DNA of 8,064 nt from an uncultured Desulfohalobiaceae bacterium. GTDB lineage: Bacteria; Desulfobacterota; Desulfovibrionia; Desulfovibrionales; Desulfonatronovibrionaceae. The notes below the pieces were generated by a model. The model ran no database searches. It was not told where the DNA came from and saw only the letters and a program-made list of their open reading frames with translations. The DNA is taken from the NCBI GenBank assembly GCA_913055195.1, contig CAJXJU010000047.1, positions 1 to 8,064 on the forward strand, given 5' to 3'. The translations under genes were made by a program, and so were the position numbers. Each line of letters begins with the position of its first letter. Position 1 is the stretch's first letter. Below, piece after piece: positions 1 through 5,907 of the stretch.

Positions 1-3
1 TGG

Positions 4-34
4 TTGATAACAAGACGAAATTAGTAAATATATT
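4..34 (+). promoter_or_regulatory. Candidate sigma70-type promoter, distal
   Basis: TTGATA (4-9) and TATATT (29-34) each match five of six positions of the -35 and -10 consensus. The spacer is 19 bp, longer than the preferred 17. If active, transcription would start near position 41 and read through the repeat cluster into hicB. This is pattern matching only. Confidence 0.25.
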
Positions 35-38
35 TCCT

Positions 39-57
39 GTCCGTTTCAGGTACCCGG
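39..57 (+). repeat. First, imperfect copy of a 19-bp repeat
   Basis: This copy reads gtccgtttcaggtacccgg. It matches the copy at 152-170 in 16 of 19 positions and lies in the same orientation. A third copy at 100-118 is inverted. The family therefore has three members in alternating orientation within 135 bp, just upstream of hicB. Function is unknown; it could be a protein-binding site or a remnant of a small mobile element. Confidence 0.7.
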
Positions 58-99
58 CCAATATACCAATACACCAATAACCAATAACCAATATACCAT
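58..99. repeat. CCAATA short tandem repeat
   Basis: The core CCAATA occurs five times, starting at 58, 66, 74, 81 and 88, followed by a degenerate CCAT at 96. Unit length alternates between 7 and 8 bp. The array lies exactly between the first (39-57) and second (100-118) copies of the 19-bp repeat, so those copies bracket it as imperfect inverted repeats. Such simple arrays vary in copy number by replication slippage. No coding role is seen. Confidence 0.75.
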
Positions 100-170
100 C
101 CGAGCACCTAAAACGGACTGTCAATTTTTCTCTTAATCAACCATATTCTCTGTCCGTTTTAGGTGCTCGG
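100..170. repeat. Perfect 19-bp inverted repeat upstream of hicB
   Basis: The left arm at 100-118 is the exact reverse complement of the right arm at 152-170 (gtccgttttaggtgctcgg). The 33-nt AT-rich spacer (119-151) has no run of T after the right arm, so a simple terminator is unlikely. The right arm ends 15 nt before the hicB ATG, just ahead of its ribosome-binding site. The pair could act as an operator for hicBA, as an RNA hairpin sequestering the leader, or be the ends of a small inserted element. Confidence 0.8.
118..147 (+). promoter_or_regulatory. Candidate promoter inside the inverted repeat
   Basis: CTGTCA (118-123) and CATATT (142-147) each match four of six consensus positions, with an 18-bp spacer. 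The two arms of the perfect 19-bp inverted repeat (100-118 and 152-170) flank this segment, so a protein bound to them would cover the promoter. The match is weak and the call is tentative. Confidence 0.22.
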
Positions 171-172
171 CT

Positions 173-181
173 GGGGGAGGG
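173..181 (+). promoter_or_regulatory. Ribosome-binding site of hicB
   Basis: A strong purine-rich GGGGGAGGG stretch contains GGAGG and ends four nucleotides before the ATG at 186. It fixes the hicB start. It directly follows the right arm of the inverted repeat, so folding of the repeat could affect its access. Confidence 0.7.
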
Positions 182-185
182 TTAT

Positions 186-401
186 ATGCATAATGAATTT
201 ACAGCAATAATTGAAAAAGATGGAGACTGGTATATTGCCTATTGTGCAGAAATTCCTGGTGCTAATGGTCAGGGTAAAACCAGGGAAGAATGTCTGGACA
301 ATTTGAGAGAAGCAATTGAATTGATTTTGGAAGAACGGCGAGAGGAGTCTCTGGCAGGGATTGTTCCTGAAGCGCAACAAGAATTAATAGCAGTTGGATG
401 A
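186..401 (+). CDS. hicB: HicB-family antitoxin
   Basis: This 71-residue protein is a HicB (UPF0150-type) antitoxin, which binds and neutralises the HicA mRNA interferase. The sequence shows the family pattern: an N-terminal beta region (FTAIIEKDGDWYIAYCAEIPG, about residues 5-25), then a Gly-Gln-Gly-Lys-Thr turn and a helix with the EECLDNLREAIELILEE pattern (about 34-50). It is a minimal form: after the helix only some 20 residues remain, and no ribbon-helix-helix or helix-turn-helix DNA-binding domain is visible, whereas longer HicB proteins carry one. The start is set by the strong GGAGG site. The stop codon overlaps the hicA start (ATGA), the usual sign of translational coupling. The antitoxin-first order supplies antitoxin before toxin. 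Confidence 0.85.
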   Translation: MHNEFTAIIEKDGDWYIAYCAEIPGANGQGKTREECLDNLREAIELILEERREESLAGIVPEAQQELIAVG

Positions 402-586
402 AACGAAGAGAGTTAATCAAGCATTTGAGACAGCACGGCTGCTATCTTAAACGAGAAGGAAATTCTCATTCATTATGGTGTAATCCTCTTACGGGACATT
501 TTGAAGCTGTACCAAGGCATACAGAAATACCAAATAAATTGGTACGGAAGATATGTAAGGCGTTATCAATAAAAGTAATTGGATAA
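398..586 (+). CDS. hicA: HicA-family mRNA interferase toxin
   Basis: This 62-residue basic protein is a HicA toxin, a small double-stranded-RNA-binding-fold ribonuclease that cleaves mRNA when not held by HicB. The N-terminal [20 protein letters not shown] segment is the usual first helix and strand. The conserved catalytic histidine is His24 in the Asn-Ser-His-Ser-Leu-Trp motif. The C-terminal [19 protein letters not shown] segment is the second family signature. The length is normal and the reading frame intact, so the toxin looks functional. It overlaps hicB by four nucleotides and ends only 14 nt before ilvC, which puts a toxin gene directly upstream of a housekeeping biosynthetic gene. 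Confidence 0.87.
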   Translation: MKRRELIKHLRQHGCYLKREGNSHSLWCNPLTGHFEAVPRHTEIPNKLVRKICKALSIKVIG

Positions 587-600
587 AGGAGAAAATAATT

Positions 601-1590
601 ATGAAAGTTTATTACGAACAGGATGCTGATTTAAAGGTCTTACAAGATAAGACAATTGCTATTATTGGCTATGGCAGTCAGGGGCATGCCCATGCCCAGA
701 ATTTGCGTGATTCCGGTTTGAACGTCATTGTAGGGCAAAGACCTGGAGGGCCTAACTGGCAACTCGCGCGTGAACATGGTTTTGAGCCTGTGTCAGCCTC
801 TGAGGCAGCGGTCAAGGCTGATATGATTCAAATTTTAGTACAGGATCAGTATCAGCCCAGAGTGTTCAAAGAGGAAGTACTGCCTAATTTGACAGCAGGC
901 AAGACTCTGGTCTTCAGTCACGGGTTTAATATTCATTTTAATCAAATTGTGCCCCCACAAGATGTAGATGTGGTTATGGTTGCTCCTAAAGGGCCTGGAC
1001 ATCTGGTGCGGCGAGAATATGAGCGTGGCGGCGGGGTGCCTGCTCTGGTTGCTGTGCATCAGGACTTTAGCGGAGAGGCCCTGGCCAGGGCACTGGCTTA
1101 TGCTAAAGGCATAGGAGCGACTCGTTCAGGTGTAATTGAAACGACCTTTGCCGAAGAGACAGAGACTGATTTGTTTGGTGAGCAAGCTGTTCTTTGTGGC
1201 GGCGTGAGTGCCTTGATTCGGGCTGGATTTGAGACTCTGGTTGAGGCTGGTTATCAACCAGAAGTGGCCTTTTTTGAATGTATGCACGAGTTAAAGTTGA
1301 TTGTTGATTTGCTTTATGAAGGCGGGTTTAAGAAAATGCATTATTCTATCAGTGATACGGCTGAATATGGAGATTACACGCGTGGGCCAAGAGTTGTTGA
1401 TTCCCGCGTTAAACAGGAGATGAAAAAGATCTTAAATGAAATTCAGGATGGTAGTTTTGCTCGTGAGTGGATCCTGGAAAATCAGGCCGGCGCTCCCAGG
1501 TTTCAGGCTTTGCGTCGTAAAATGAATAATCATCAGATAGAAGAAGTGGGAGATAAGTTGCGGGAAATGATGGCCTGGCTGAAGAAATAA
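601..1590 (+). CDS. ilvC: Ketol-acid reductoisomerase, class I
   Basis: The 329-aa enzyme catalyses the second common step of valine, leucine and isoleucine synthesis: isomerisation and NAD(P)H-dependent reduction of 2-acetolactate or 2-aceto-2-hydroxybutyrate. The length fits short class I enzymes. The Rossmann motif GYGSQG is at residues 23-28. The expected catalytic set is present: His107 (SHGFN), magnesium ligands Asp190 and Glu194 (ETDLFGEQ), Glu226 and Glu230, and Ser251. Two oddities are seen. The cofactor loop reads GQRPGGPNW (45-53), keeping Arg47 but with Gly50 and Asn52 where the common pattern GLRxGSxSW has serines that hold the NADPH phosphate. Gln81 also replaces the usual proline of LVPD. 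An AAGGAG site (586-591) lies nine nucleotides before the ATG. No separate promoter fits in the 14-nt gap after hicA, so it is probably transcribed through hicBA. Confidence 0.97.
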   Translation: MKVYYEQDADLKVLQDKTIAIIGYGSQGHAHAQNLRDSGLNVIVGQRPGGPNWQLAREHGFEPVSASEAAVKADMIQILVQDQYQPRVFKEEVLPNLTAGKTLVFSHGFNIHFNQIVPPQDVDVVMVAPKGPGHLVRREYERGGGVPALVAVHQDFSGEALARALAYAKGIGATRSGVIETTFAEETETDLFGEQAVLCGGVSALIRAGFETLVEAGYQPEVAFFECMHELKLIVDLLYEGGFKKMHYSISDTAEYGDYTRGPRVVDSRVKQEMKKILNEIQDGSFAREWILENQAGAPRFQALRRKMNNHQIEEVGDKLREMMAWLKK

Positions 1591-1602
1591 GGAAAAGAGG
1601 TT

Positions 1603-1708
1603 AAGAAGTTGGGAAGACTTGCCCGGTGGAATTTCTTGCTATTCCACCGGGCAAGTCCTGTTGAATTTCTTGCTATTCCACACCCCTTATTTTCCCATCT
1701 TCTTTTTT
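1603..1708 (+). terminator. Nested hairpin and probable terminator after ilvC
   Basis: The inner hairpin has a perfect 17-bp stem (1616-1632 with 1641-1657) and an 8-nt loop. An outer stem pairs 1603-1615 with 1692-1704 in 12 of 13 positions and runs into six T residues (1703-1708), as in an intrinsic terminator. Between the two lies a second copy (1663-1681) of the 19-bp sequence gaatttcttgctattccac first found at 1629-1647. The copy can itself fold weakly or compete for pairing with the inner stem. The position between ilvC and the next gene fits termination. The duplication makes the fold more complex than usual. Confidence 0.6.
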
Positions 1709-1713
1709 AGACT

Positions 1714-3474
1714 ATGAACCAGGAACTAACTTCAGAGCAGGGAAAGTGGGCCAGCCGTTATGCCTATCTGGTTTTTTCCGGGCAGATAACCCGGGAAGAA
1801 CTAAATAGGGCTATGGAGATGGCCAGGAAAAGCAATAGAGACCTGGATGACATACTCATGCAGGTCTTTAAGATTGACAAAAAGGAGTTAGGCAAGTCCC
1901 TGCAACTTTATTATGAAACAGAGTTTGTCCCCTTTGATCCTTCTATAGAGCCTCCCTTTGAGCTTTTTGAAAAGAGAAGATTGGATCCTGATTTTTTAAA
2001 AAGATATGGTTGGGTTCCATTTAAGAAAACTGGCAAAACCATCGAAGTTCTCATGGTCAACCCGTTTGATCTGGGGAGACTGGACGAGATCAGGTTTATT
2101 TTCGGCACCAGTAACATACATCCTAAAGTTTCCACTGCTCATGACATTGAACAATTTATTGAGCATTTTTATCAGCAATTAAGTTTAGACCAGGAACTGG
2201 CATCTCTGGTTGATGACATAGACATTGATGTTGAGACTGAGCAAGAGCATGAACAGGAAAAAGGAGAGTTAAGCGAGCATGACAGTGAAGTTGTTCGTCT
2301 GGTTAATGCTTTACTTGTGGAAGCGTGGCGCAAGAATGCCTCTGATATTCATATAGAACCAAATGTCCGGGCCAGATATTGTTCCATCAGGTTTCGTGTT
2401 GATGGCACCTGTCATGAGTTTCGCAAGATTCGTTACGGGCTGGCCAGGCCTTTGATCTCCAGGATCAAGATAATGTCCAATCTGGATATAGCGGAGAGGC
2501 GGTTGCCTCAGGATGGAAAGCTTAAAATTAAGCTGCCGGATCGCAATAAACTTATTGAATTTCGTGTAGCTGTAATCCCAACGATTGAAAATCAGGAAGA
2601 TGTTGTTTTGCGTCTTCTGGCTTCTGGAAAGCCCATGTCTCTGGAGAAATTGGGGCTTTCAGAGTCAAACCTTCAGGCTTTCCATAAAATGATACACAAA
2701 CCTTATGGTCTTATTTTAGTGGTCGGGCCTACAGGTTCTGGTAAGACTACAACTTTGCATTCAGCATTAAGTTATATCAATACGCGTGAACGCAAGATAT
2801 GGACTGCTGAAGACCCTGTTGAGATTACCCAGGAGGGATTAAGACAGGTTCAGGTGAATCCCAAAATCGGCCTCACTTTTGCCGCTGCTTTGCGTTCTTT
2901 TTTGCGGGCAGACCCTGATGTTATTATGATTGGTGAGATGCGTGACAAAGAAACCGCGCATATTGCCATTGAGGCTTCTCTTACCGGGCATCTGGTCTTT
3001 TCTACATTGCACACCAACTCAGCACCAGAGACCATCACCAGGCTGTTGGACATGGATCTGGATCCTTTTAATTTTGCCGATTCTTTGCTTTGTGTGCTGG
3101 CTCAGAGGTTGGTTAAAACTTTGTGTTCCAGGTGTAAAAAAGAGTATATTCCATCTGATAAGGAGATAAAAGAATTAATGCACGAGTTTGGCCCGGGATT
3201 TGAGAAATACGCGCATGAATTTTTAAATAAGCCGGTTTTATATCAGGCCAGAGGATGTCGCCATTGCACCGGAGGATATAAAGGCAGGATTGGTATTCAT
3301 GAGCTTATGCTCTCTTCAGAGTACCTCAAAAATTTGATCAAGTATCGTGAGCCAACAGAAAAGATTCGAGAACAGGCCATTAAAGATGGGATGCTGACTT
3401 TAAAGCAGGATGGTATTTTAAAGGTGTTACAGGGCATTACTGATATGTCTCAAGTCAGGGCCGTAGCTGGATAA
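1714..3474 (+). CDS. GspE/PilB-family secretion or pilus assembly ATPase
   Basis: This 586-aa protein is a hexameric cytoplasmic ATPase of the type that powers type IV pilus extension or type II secretion. The N-terminal region (about 1-155) resembles the GspE/MshE N-domain. An acidic linker follows (about 166-190). The core shows SDIHIEP (210-216), Walker A GPTGSGKT with Lys344, the Asp box TAEDPVE (364-370), Walker B ending at Glu408 in IGEMRD, and the His box with His426 and His433. Four cysteines in two CxxC pairs (471/474 and 515/518) form the usual zinc site, which favours PilB/GspE over the retraction ATPase PilT. No inner-membrane partner, pilin or secretin gene is adjacent, so pilus versus secretion cannot be decided. 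A TAG lies just upstream at 1708-1710, so 1714 is the first possible ATG, yet no ribosome-binding site precedes it. Confidence 0.93.
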   Translation: MNQELTSEQGKWASRYAYLVFSGQITREELNRAMEMARKSNRDLDDILMQVFKIDKKELGKSLQLYYETEFVPFDPSIEPPFELFEKRRLDPDFLKRYGWVPFKKTGKTIEVLMVNPFDLGRLDEIRFIFGTSNIHPKVSTAHDIEQFIEHFYQQLSLDQELASLVDDIDIDVETEQEHEQEKGELSEHDSEVVRLVNALLVEAWRKNASDIHIEPNVRARYCSIRFRVDGTCHEFRKIRYGLARPLISRIKIMSNLDIAERRLPQDGKLKIKLPDRNKLIEFRVAVIPTIENQEDVVLRLLASGKPMSLEKLGLSESNLQAFHKMIHKPYGLILVVGPTGSGKTTTLHSALSYINTRERKIWTAEDPVEITQEGLRQVQVNPKIGLTFAAALRSFLRADPDVIMIGEMRDKETAHIAIEASLTGHLVFSTLHTNSAPETITRLLDMDLDPFNFADSLLCVLAQRLVKTLCSRCKKEYIPSDKEIKELMHEFGPGFEKYAHEFLNKPVLYQARGCRHCTGGYKGRIGIHELMLSSEYLKNLIKYREPTEKIREQAIKDGMLTLKQDGILKVLQGITDMSQVRAVAG

Positions 3475-3484
3475 GGAAGTAATT

Positions 3485-5809
3485 ATGCAATATGAAGATG
3501 TTTTATCCTTAATTGGCCGGACTCCTCTGGTGGAGATAAGAAAACTCAATCCTTACAAAAAGGTAACGGTACTGGCTAAATTAGAAGCAGTAAATCCAGG
3601 CGGATCTATCAAGGACAGGGTAGCCCTGGCCATGATTGAGGCTGCAGAAAAATCAGGTCAGCTAAACAAAGACAGGATAGTTATTGAGGCCACTTCCGGC
3701 AATACAGGTATCGGTCTGGCCATGGTTTGTGCGGTAAAAGGATATAAGTTGAAACTTTTGATGCCGGAGTCTGCTTCTGAAGAGAGAAAGCGGATCATGC
3801 GTGCCTATGGGGCAGAAATTGTGCTTACACCAGGACATCTGGGCACGGATGGCGCCATAGAAGAGGCCTATCGTTTAGCCAGAGAAGAGCCAGATAAATA
3901 TGTGCTTATGGATCAGTTCAATAATCCTGCCAGCATTGCTGCCCATTATCAGACTACAGGCAAGGAGATATGGGAACAGACAGGGGGAAAAGTAACCCAT
4001 ATAGTGGCCTGCCTGGGTACTTCTGGCACTATTATGGGCATTACCAGAAAGATAAAAGAGCTGAATCCAGGCGTGCAATGCATTGCTATTGAACCTTATG
4101 CCGGGCACAAGATTCAGGGTCTAAAAAATATGCAGGAGTCCTATCCTCCTGGTATTTATGATAAAACGATCCTGGACAGGATCTTACATGTTGAGGATGA
4201 AGAGGCATTTGAAATGTGCCGCAGGCTGGCCAGAGAGGAAGGTTTATTTGTGGGCATGAGTTCAGGGGCAGCTCTGGCCGGGGCATTGAGCGTTGCCAGA
4301 GAGCTTGATGCTGGAACGGTTGTCACTATTTTTCCTGATGGAGGAGAGAGATATTTAAGCACTTCTCTTTTTGTTCCTCCAGAGAGGCGCGGTATTAAAG
4401 TCTTTGATCTTTATAAAAGAGAAGAGATTGGCCTGCGCATAGAAGACAAAAGTGGTGGCCCAAATTTATTTACATTTGGCCCGAGCATGGATGCTCTGGA
4501 TGAATTTGAACCCTGGCGCAGGATTGTGTTTTTTGATGTCCTGAACCGCTATTTACGCCAGAAGGGCCATGACTCCACTCTGGTTGTGGGGCTGGCTGAT
4601 TTTGATGATAGGACTCTTGATGCAGCCAGAAAAGCAGGCCTGAGCAGAAAAAGATTTTGTCAGGTGGCAAAAGATAAGATCCATAACCTGGCTGCCAGAC
4701 TCAACATTCATACTGGTACCAGGTTTGTCTCTGCATCAAAACATACAGATATAGCCATTGAAATATGCCAGAAACTTTTATCCAGAGGCACGGCCTATGA
4801 AAAACTCAGGTCTGTTTATTTTGATGTGCGCCGGGACAGGGAATACGGAGCATTGATCCAGATGGATCTGTCCAAGATATTTCCAGGCAAGACAGTGGAT
4901 CTGGAAAGTTATGTCAAAGATAACCCGCGCGATTTTACCCTGTTGAAGCGGGCCAGCTTGCAGGATTTAAAAGAAGATAACGTGTTAAAAACCAGTTGGG
5001 GTAATGTCCGGCCTTCCTGGTATTTGCAGCAGGCCAGCGCGGCAATGGCTGGTTGTGAACGGGTTGATGTGGTACTGGCAGGACAGATCCATGCCTTTCC
5101 TCATGTGGATAATTTAAGGAGCATCTGGAAAAATGCCTTAAATATGGTGCCACAGGCCTGGATGATTTCTCAGTCAGTTGAATTTAAGGAACAGGGTCAG
5201 GACAGTCCTGCAGGTATAAATCGTTTTCTGGATCAGGACTTGAAACCATTGGCCATCAGGATGTGGCTTTTGTCTGCATCCTATCACAAGGTTCTTGTGT
5301 CTGAGGCAGACAGTAGCCGCGGCAGCGTGTATATGTGGTTGAAGAACTGGGCCAGGGTTCAGGATGTGCTGGTCAAACTCAAATTTTTTACCTGGAAGGG
5401 AAAAGGAATCAGACCTCTGGTGGAGCAGGCTGTTTTTGATTTAAAAAAGAGCCTGCAAACAGCTCTTGAACATGATTTAAGCCTGCATAAGTTCTGGCCG
5501 GTTCTTTTTAACATGACCAGAGTTGCCCACAAATTGATGGATGAAAAAGAGCTGACCTTTGATGAAGCAGAATTTCTGGAGCAGAACCTAAAGAGTATGG
5601 ATGATGTGCTGGGGATACTTGATTGGCAAAACCTGCCCATACGTCCTGACGAGCTGTCCGGCGAGATTAAAGAGATTCTTGCCAGAAGAAGTAAAGCCAG
5701 AAAGGAGAAAAATTTTGAGCTGGCTGATGCTTTGCGCGATGAGCTTGTCAGGATGGGATACCGGGTTGTTGATACTGCCGGGGGGGAGATGGTGTTTAAG
5801 GAAGGATGA
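3485..5809 (+). CDS. cysK: Cysteine synthase fused to degenerate cysteinyl-tRNA synthetase-like domain
   Basis: Residues 1-300 are a complete PLP-dependent O-acetylserine sulfhydrylase, which makes cysteine from O-acetylserine and sulfide. The PLP lysine is Lys43 (GGSIKDR), the substrate loop is TSGNTG (70-75), the phosphate cup is GTSGT (178-182), and MSSGAA (258-263) follows. Residues about 305-774 align along the full length of cysteinyl-tRNA synthetase but are catalytically broken. The zinc cysteine (E. coli Cys28) is Phe331 and HIGH is replaced by EFEP (340-343). Cys209 corresponds to Gln516, Glu238 to Leu544, and only the zinc histidine (His540, FPH) remains. No KMSKS is seen near 565-580. 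The C-terminal RKEKNFELADALRDELVRMG (739-758) is strongly synthetase-like. The frame is open throughout, so this is one fusion protein, not a decayed gene. AAGGA overlaps the preceding stop codon and lies seven nucleotides before the ATG. The synthetase half is inferred to be a tRNA-binding or regulatory module. Confidence 0.93.
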   Translation: MQYEDVLSLIGRTPLVEIRKLNPYKKVTVLAKLEAVNPGGSIKDRVALAMIEAAEKSGQLNKDRIVIEATSGNTGIGLAMVCAVKGYKLKLLMPESASEERKRIMRAYGAEIVLTPGHLGTDGAIEEAYRLAREEPDKYVLMDQFNNPASIAAHYQTTGKEIWEQTGGKVTHIVACLGTSGTIMGITRKIKELNPGVQCIAIEPYAGHKIQGLKNMQESYPPGIYDKTILDRILHVEDEEAFEMCRRLAREEGLFVGMSSGAALAGALSVARELDAGTVVTIFPDGGERYLSTSLFVPPERRGIKVFDLYKREEIGLRIEDKSGGPNLFTFGPSMDALDEFEPWRRIVFFDVLNRYLRQKGHDSTLVVGLADFDDRTLDAARKAGLSRKRFCQVAKDKIHNLAARLNIHTGTRFVSASKHTDIAIEICQKLLSRGTAYEKLRSVYFDVRRDREYGALIQMDLSKIFPGKTVDLESYVKDNPRDFTLLKRASLQDLKEDNVLKTSWGNVRPSWYLQQASAAMAGCERVDVVLAGQIHAFPHVDNLRSIWKNALNMVPQAWMISQSVEFKEQGQDSPAGINRFLDQDLKPLAIRMWLLSASYHKVLVSEADSSRGSVYMWLKNWARVQDVLVKLKFFTWKGKGIRPLVEQAVFDLKKSLQTALEHDLSLHKFWPVLFNMTRVAHKLMDEKELTFDEAEFLEQNLKSMDDVLGILDWQNLPIRPDELSGEIKEILARRSKARKEKNFELADALRDELVRMGYRVVDTAGGEMVFKEG

Positions 5810-5905
5810 AGTATGAAGGATGAAGGATGAAGGATGAAGGATGAAAAGGGAAGGATGAAGTATGAAGGATGAAGTATGAAAAGGTAAGGAGGAAGGAGGA
5901 AAGAT
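5801..5905 (+). repeat. Fifteen-unit heptamer array (consensus GAAGGAT)
   Basis: From the last codons of the cysK fusion to the start codon of the next gene, the sequence divides into fifteen consecutive 7-bp units without one indel. Seven are GAAGGAT, three GAAGTAT and two GAAAAGG; the last three (TAAGGAG, GAAGGAG, GAAAGAT) are divergent and carry the ribosome-binding site. The array fills the whole intergenic gap. Copy-number change by slippage would alter spacing and frame relations in steps of seven. The minus-strand ORF covering it is only a translation of the repeat. Confidence 0.9.
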
Positions 5906-5907
5906 GA
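5806..5907 (+). other. Relay of four ATGA-coupled mini-ORFs
   Basis: The stop codon of the cysK fusion (TGA 5807-5809) overlaps an ATG at 5806. That frame runs five codons (MKYEG) to a TGA at 5821-5823, overlapping an ATG at 5820. The next runs five codons (MKDEG) to 5837, overlapping an ATG at 5834. Then come 12 codons to 5872, overlapping an ATG at 5869, and 12 codons to TGA 5905-5907, overlapping the phosphoesterase ATG at 5904. Many of the ATGs have AAGG about seven nucleotides upstream. The chain follows partly from the 7-bp period, because each unit can supply ATGA. Translation of the mini-ORFs is not shown; what is seen is the unbroken stop/start chain. Confidence 0.5.
5886..5900 (+). 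promoter_or_regulatory. Doubled ribosome-binding site of the phosphoesterase
   Basis: Two consecutive AAGGAGG-like sites (5886-5892 and 5893-5899) precede tandem ATG codons at 5904 and 5907. The downstream site is four nucleotides from the first ATG and seven from the second, so the second ATG has the better spacing. Both sites are the terminal, diverged units of the heptamer array. Confidence 0.65.

Noticed and set aside
39..170. CRISPR-like repeats upstream of hicB
   Set aside because: Only three copies, alternating orientation, unequal spacing (42 and 33 nt), one copy imperfect, and no cas genes in the window.
835..1059. Minus-strand 74-aa ORF within ilvC
   Set aside because: It is fully antisense to conserved ilvC catalytic residues, with no independent support.
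4397..5809. CysRS-like half as a frameshifted or decaying pseudogene
   Set aside because: The frame is open for about 470 codons, matches the full family length and keeps the C-terminal signature; substitutions are confined largely to catalytic and zinc positions.
5601..5816. Plus-strand 71-aa ORF overlapping the end of the cysK fusion
   Set aside because: It lies in another frame inside a strongly supported domain whose C-terminal motif is clear; composition is that of a shadow frame.
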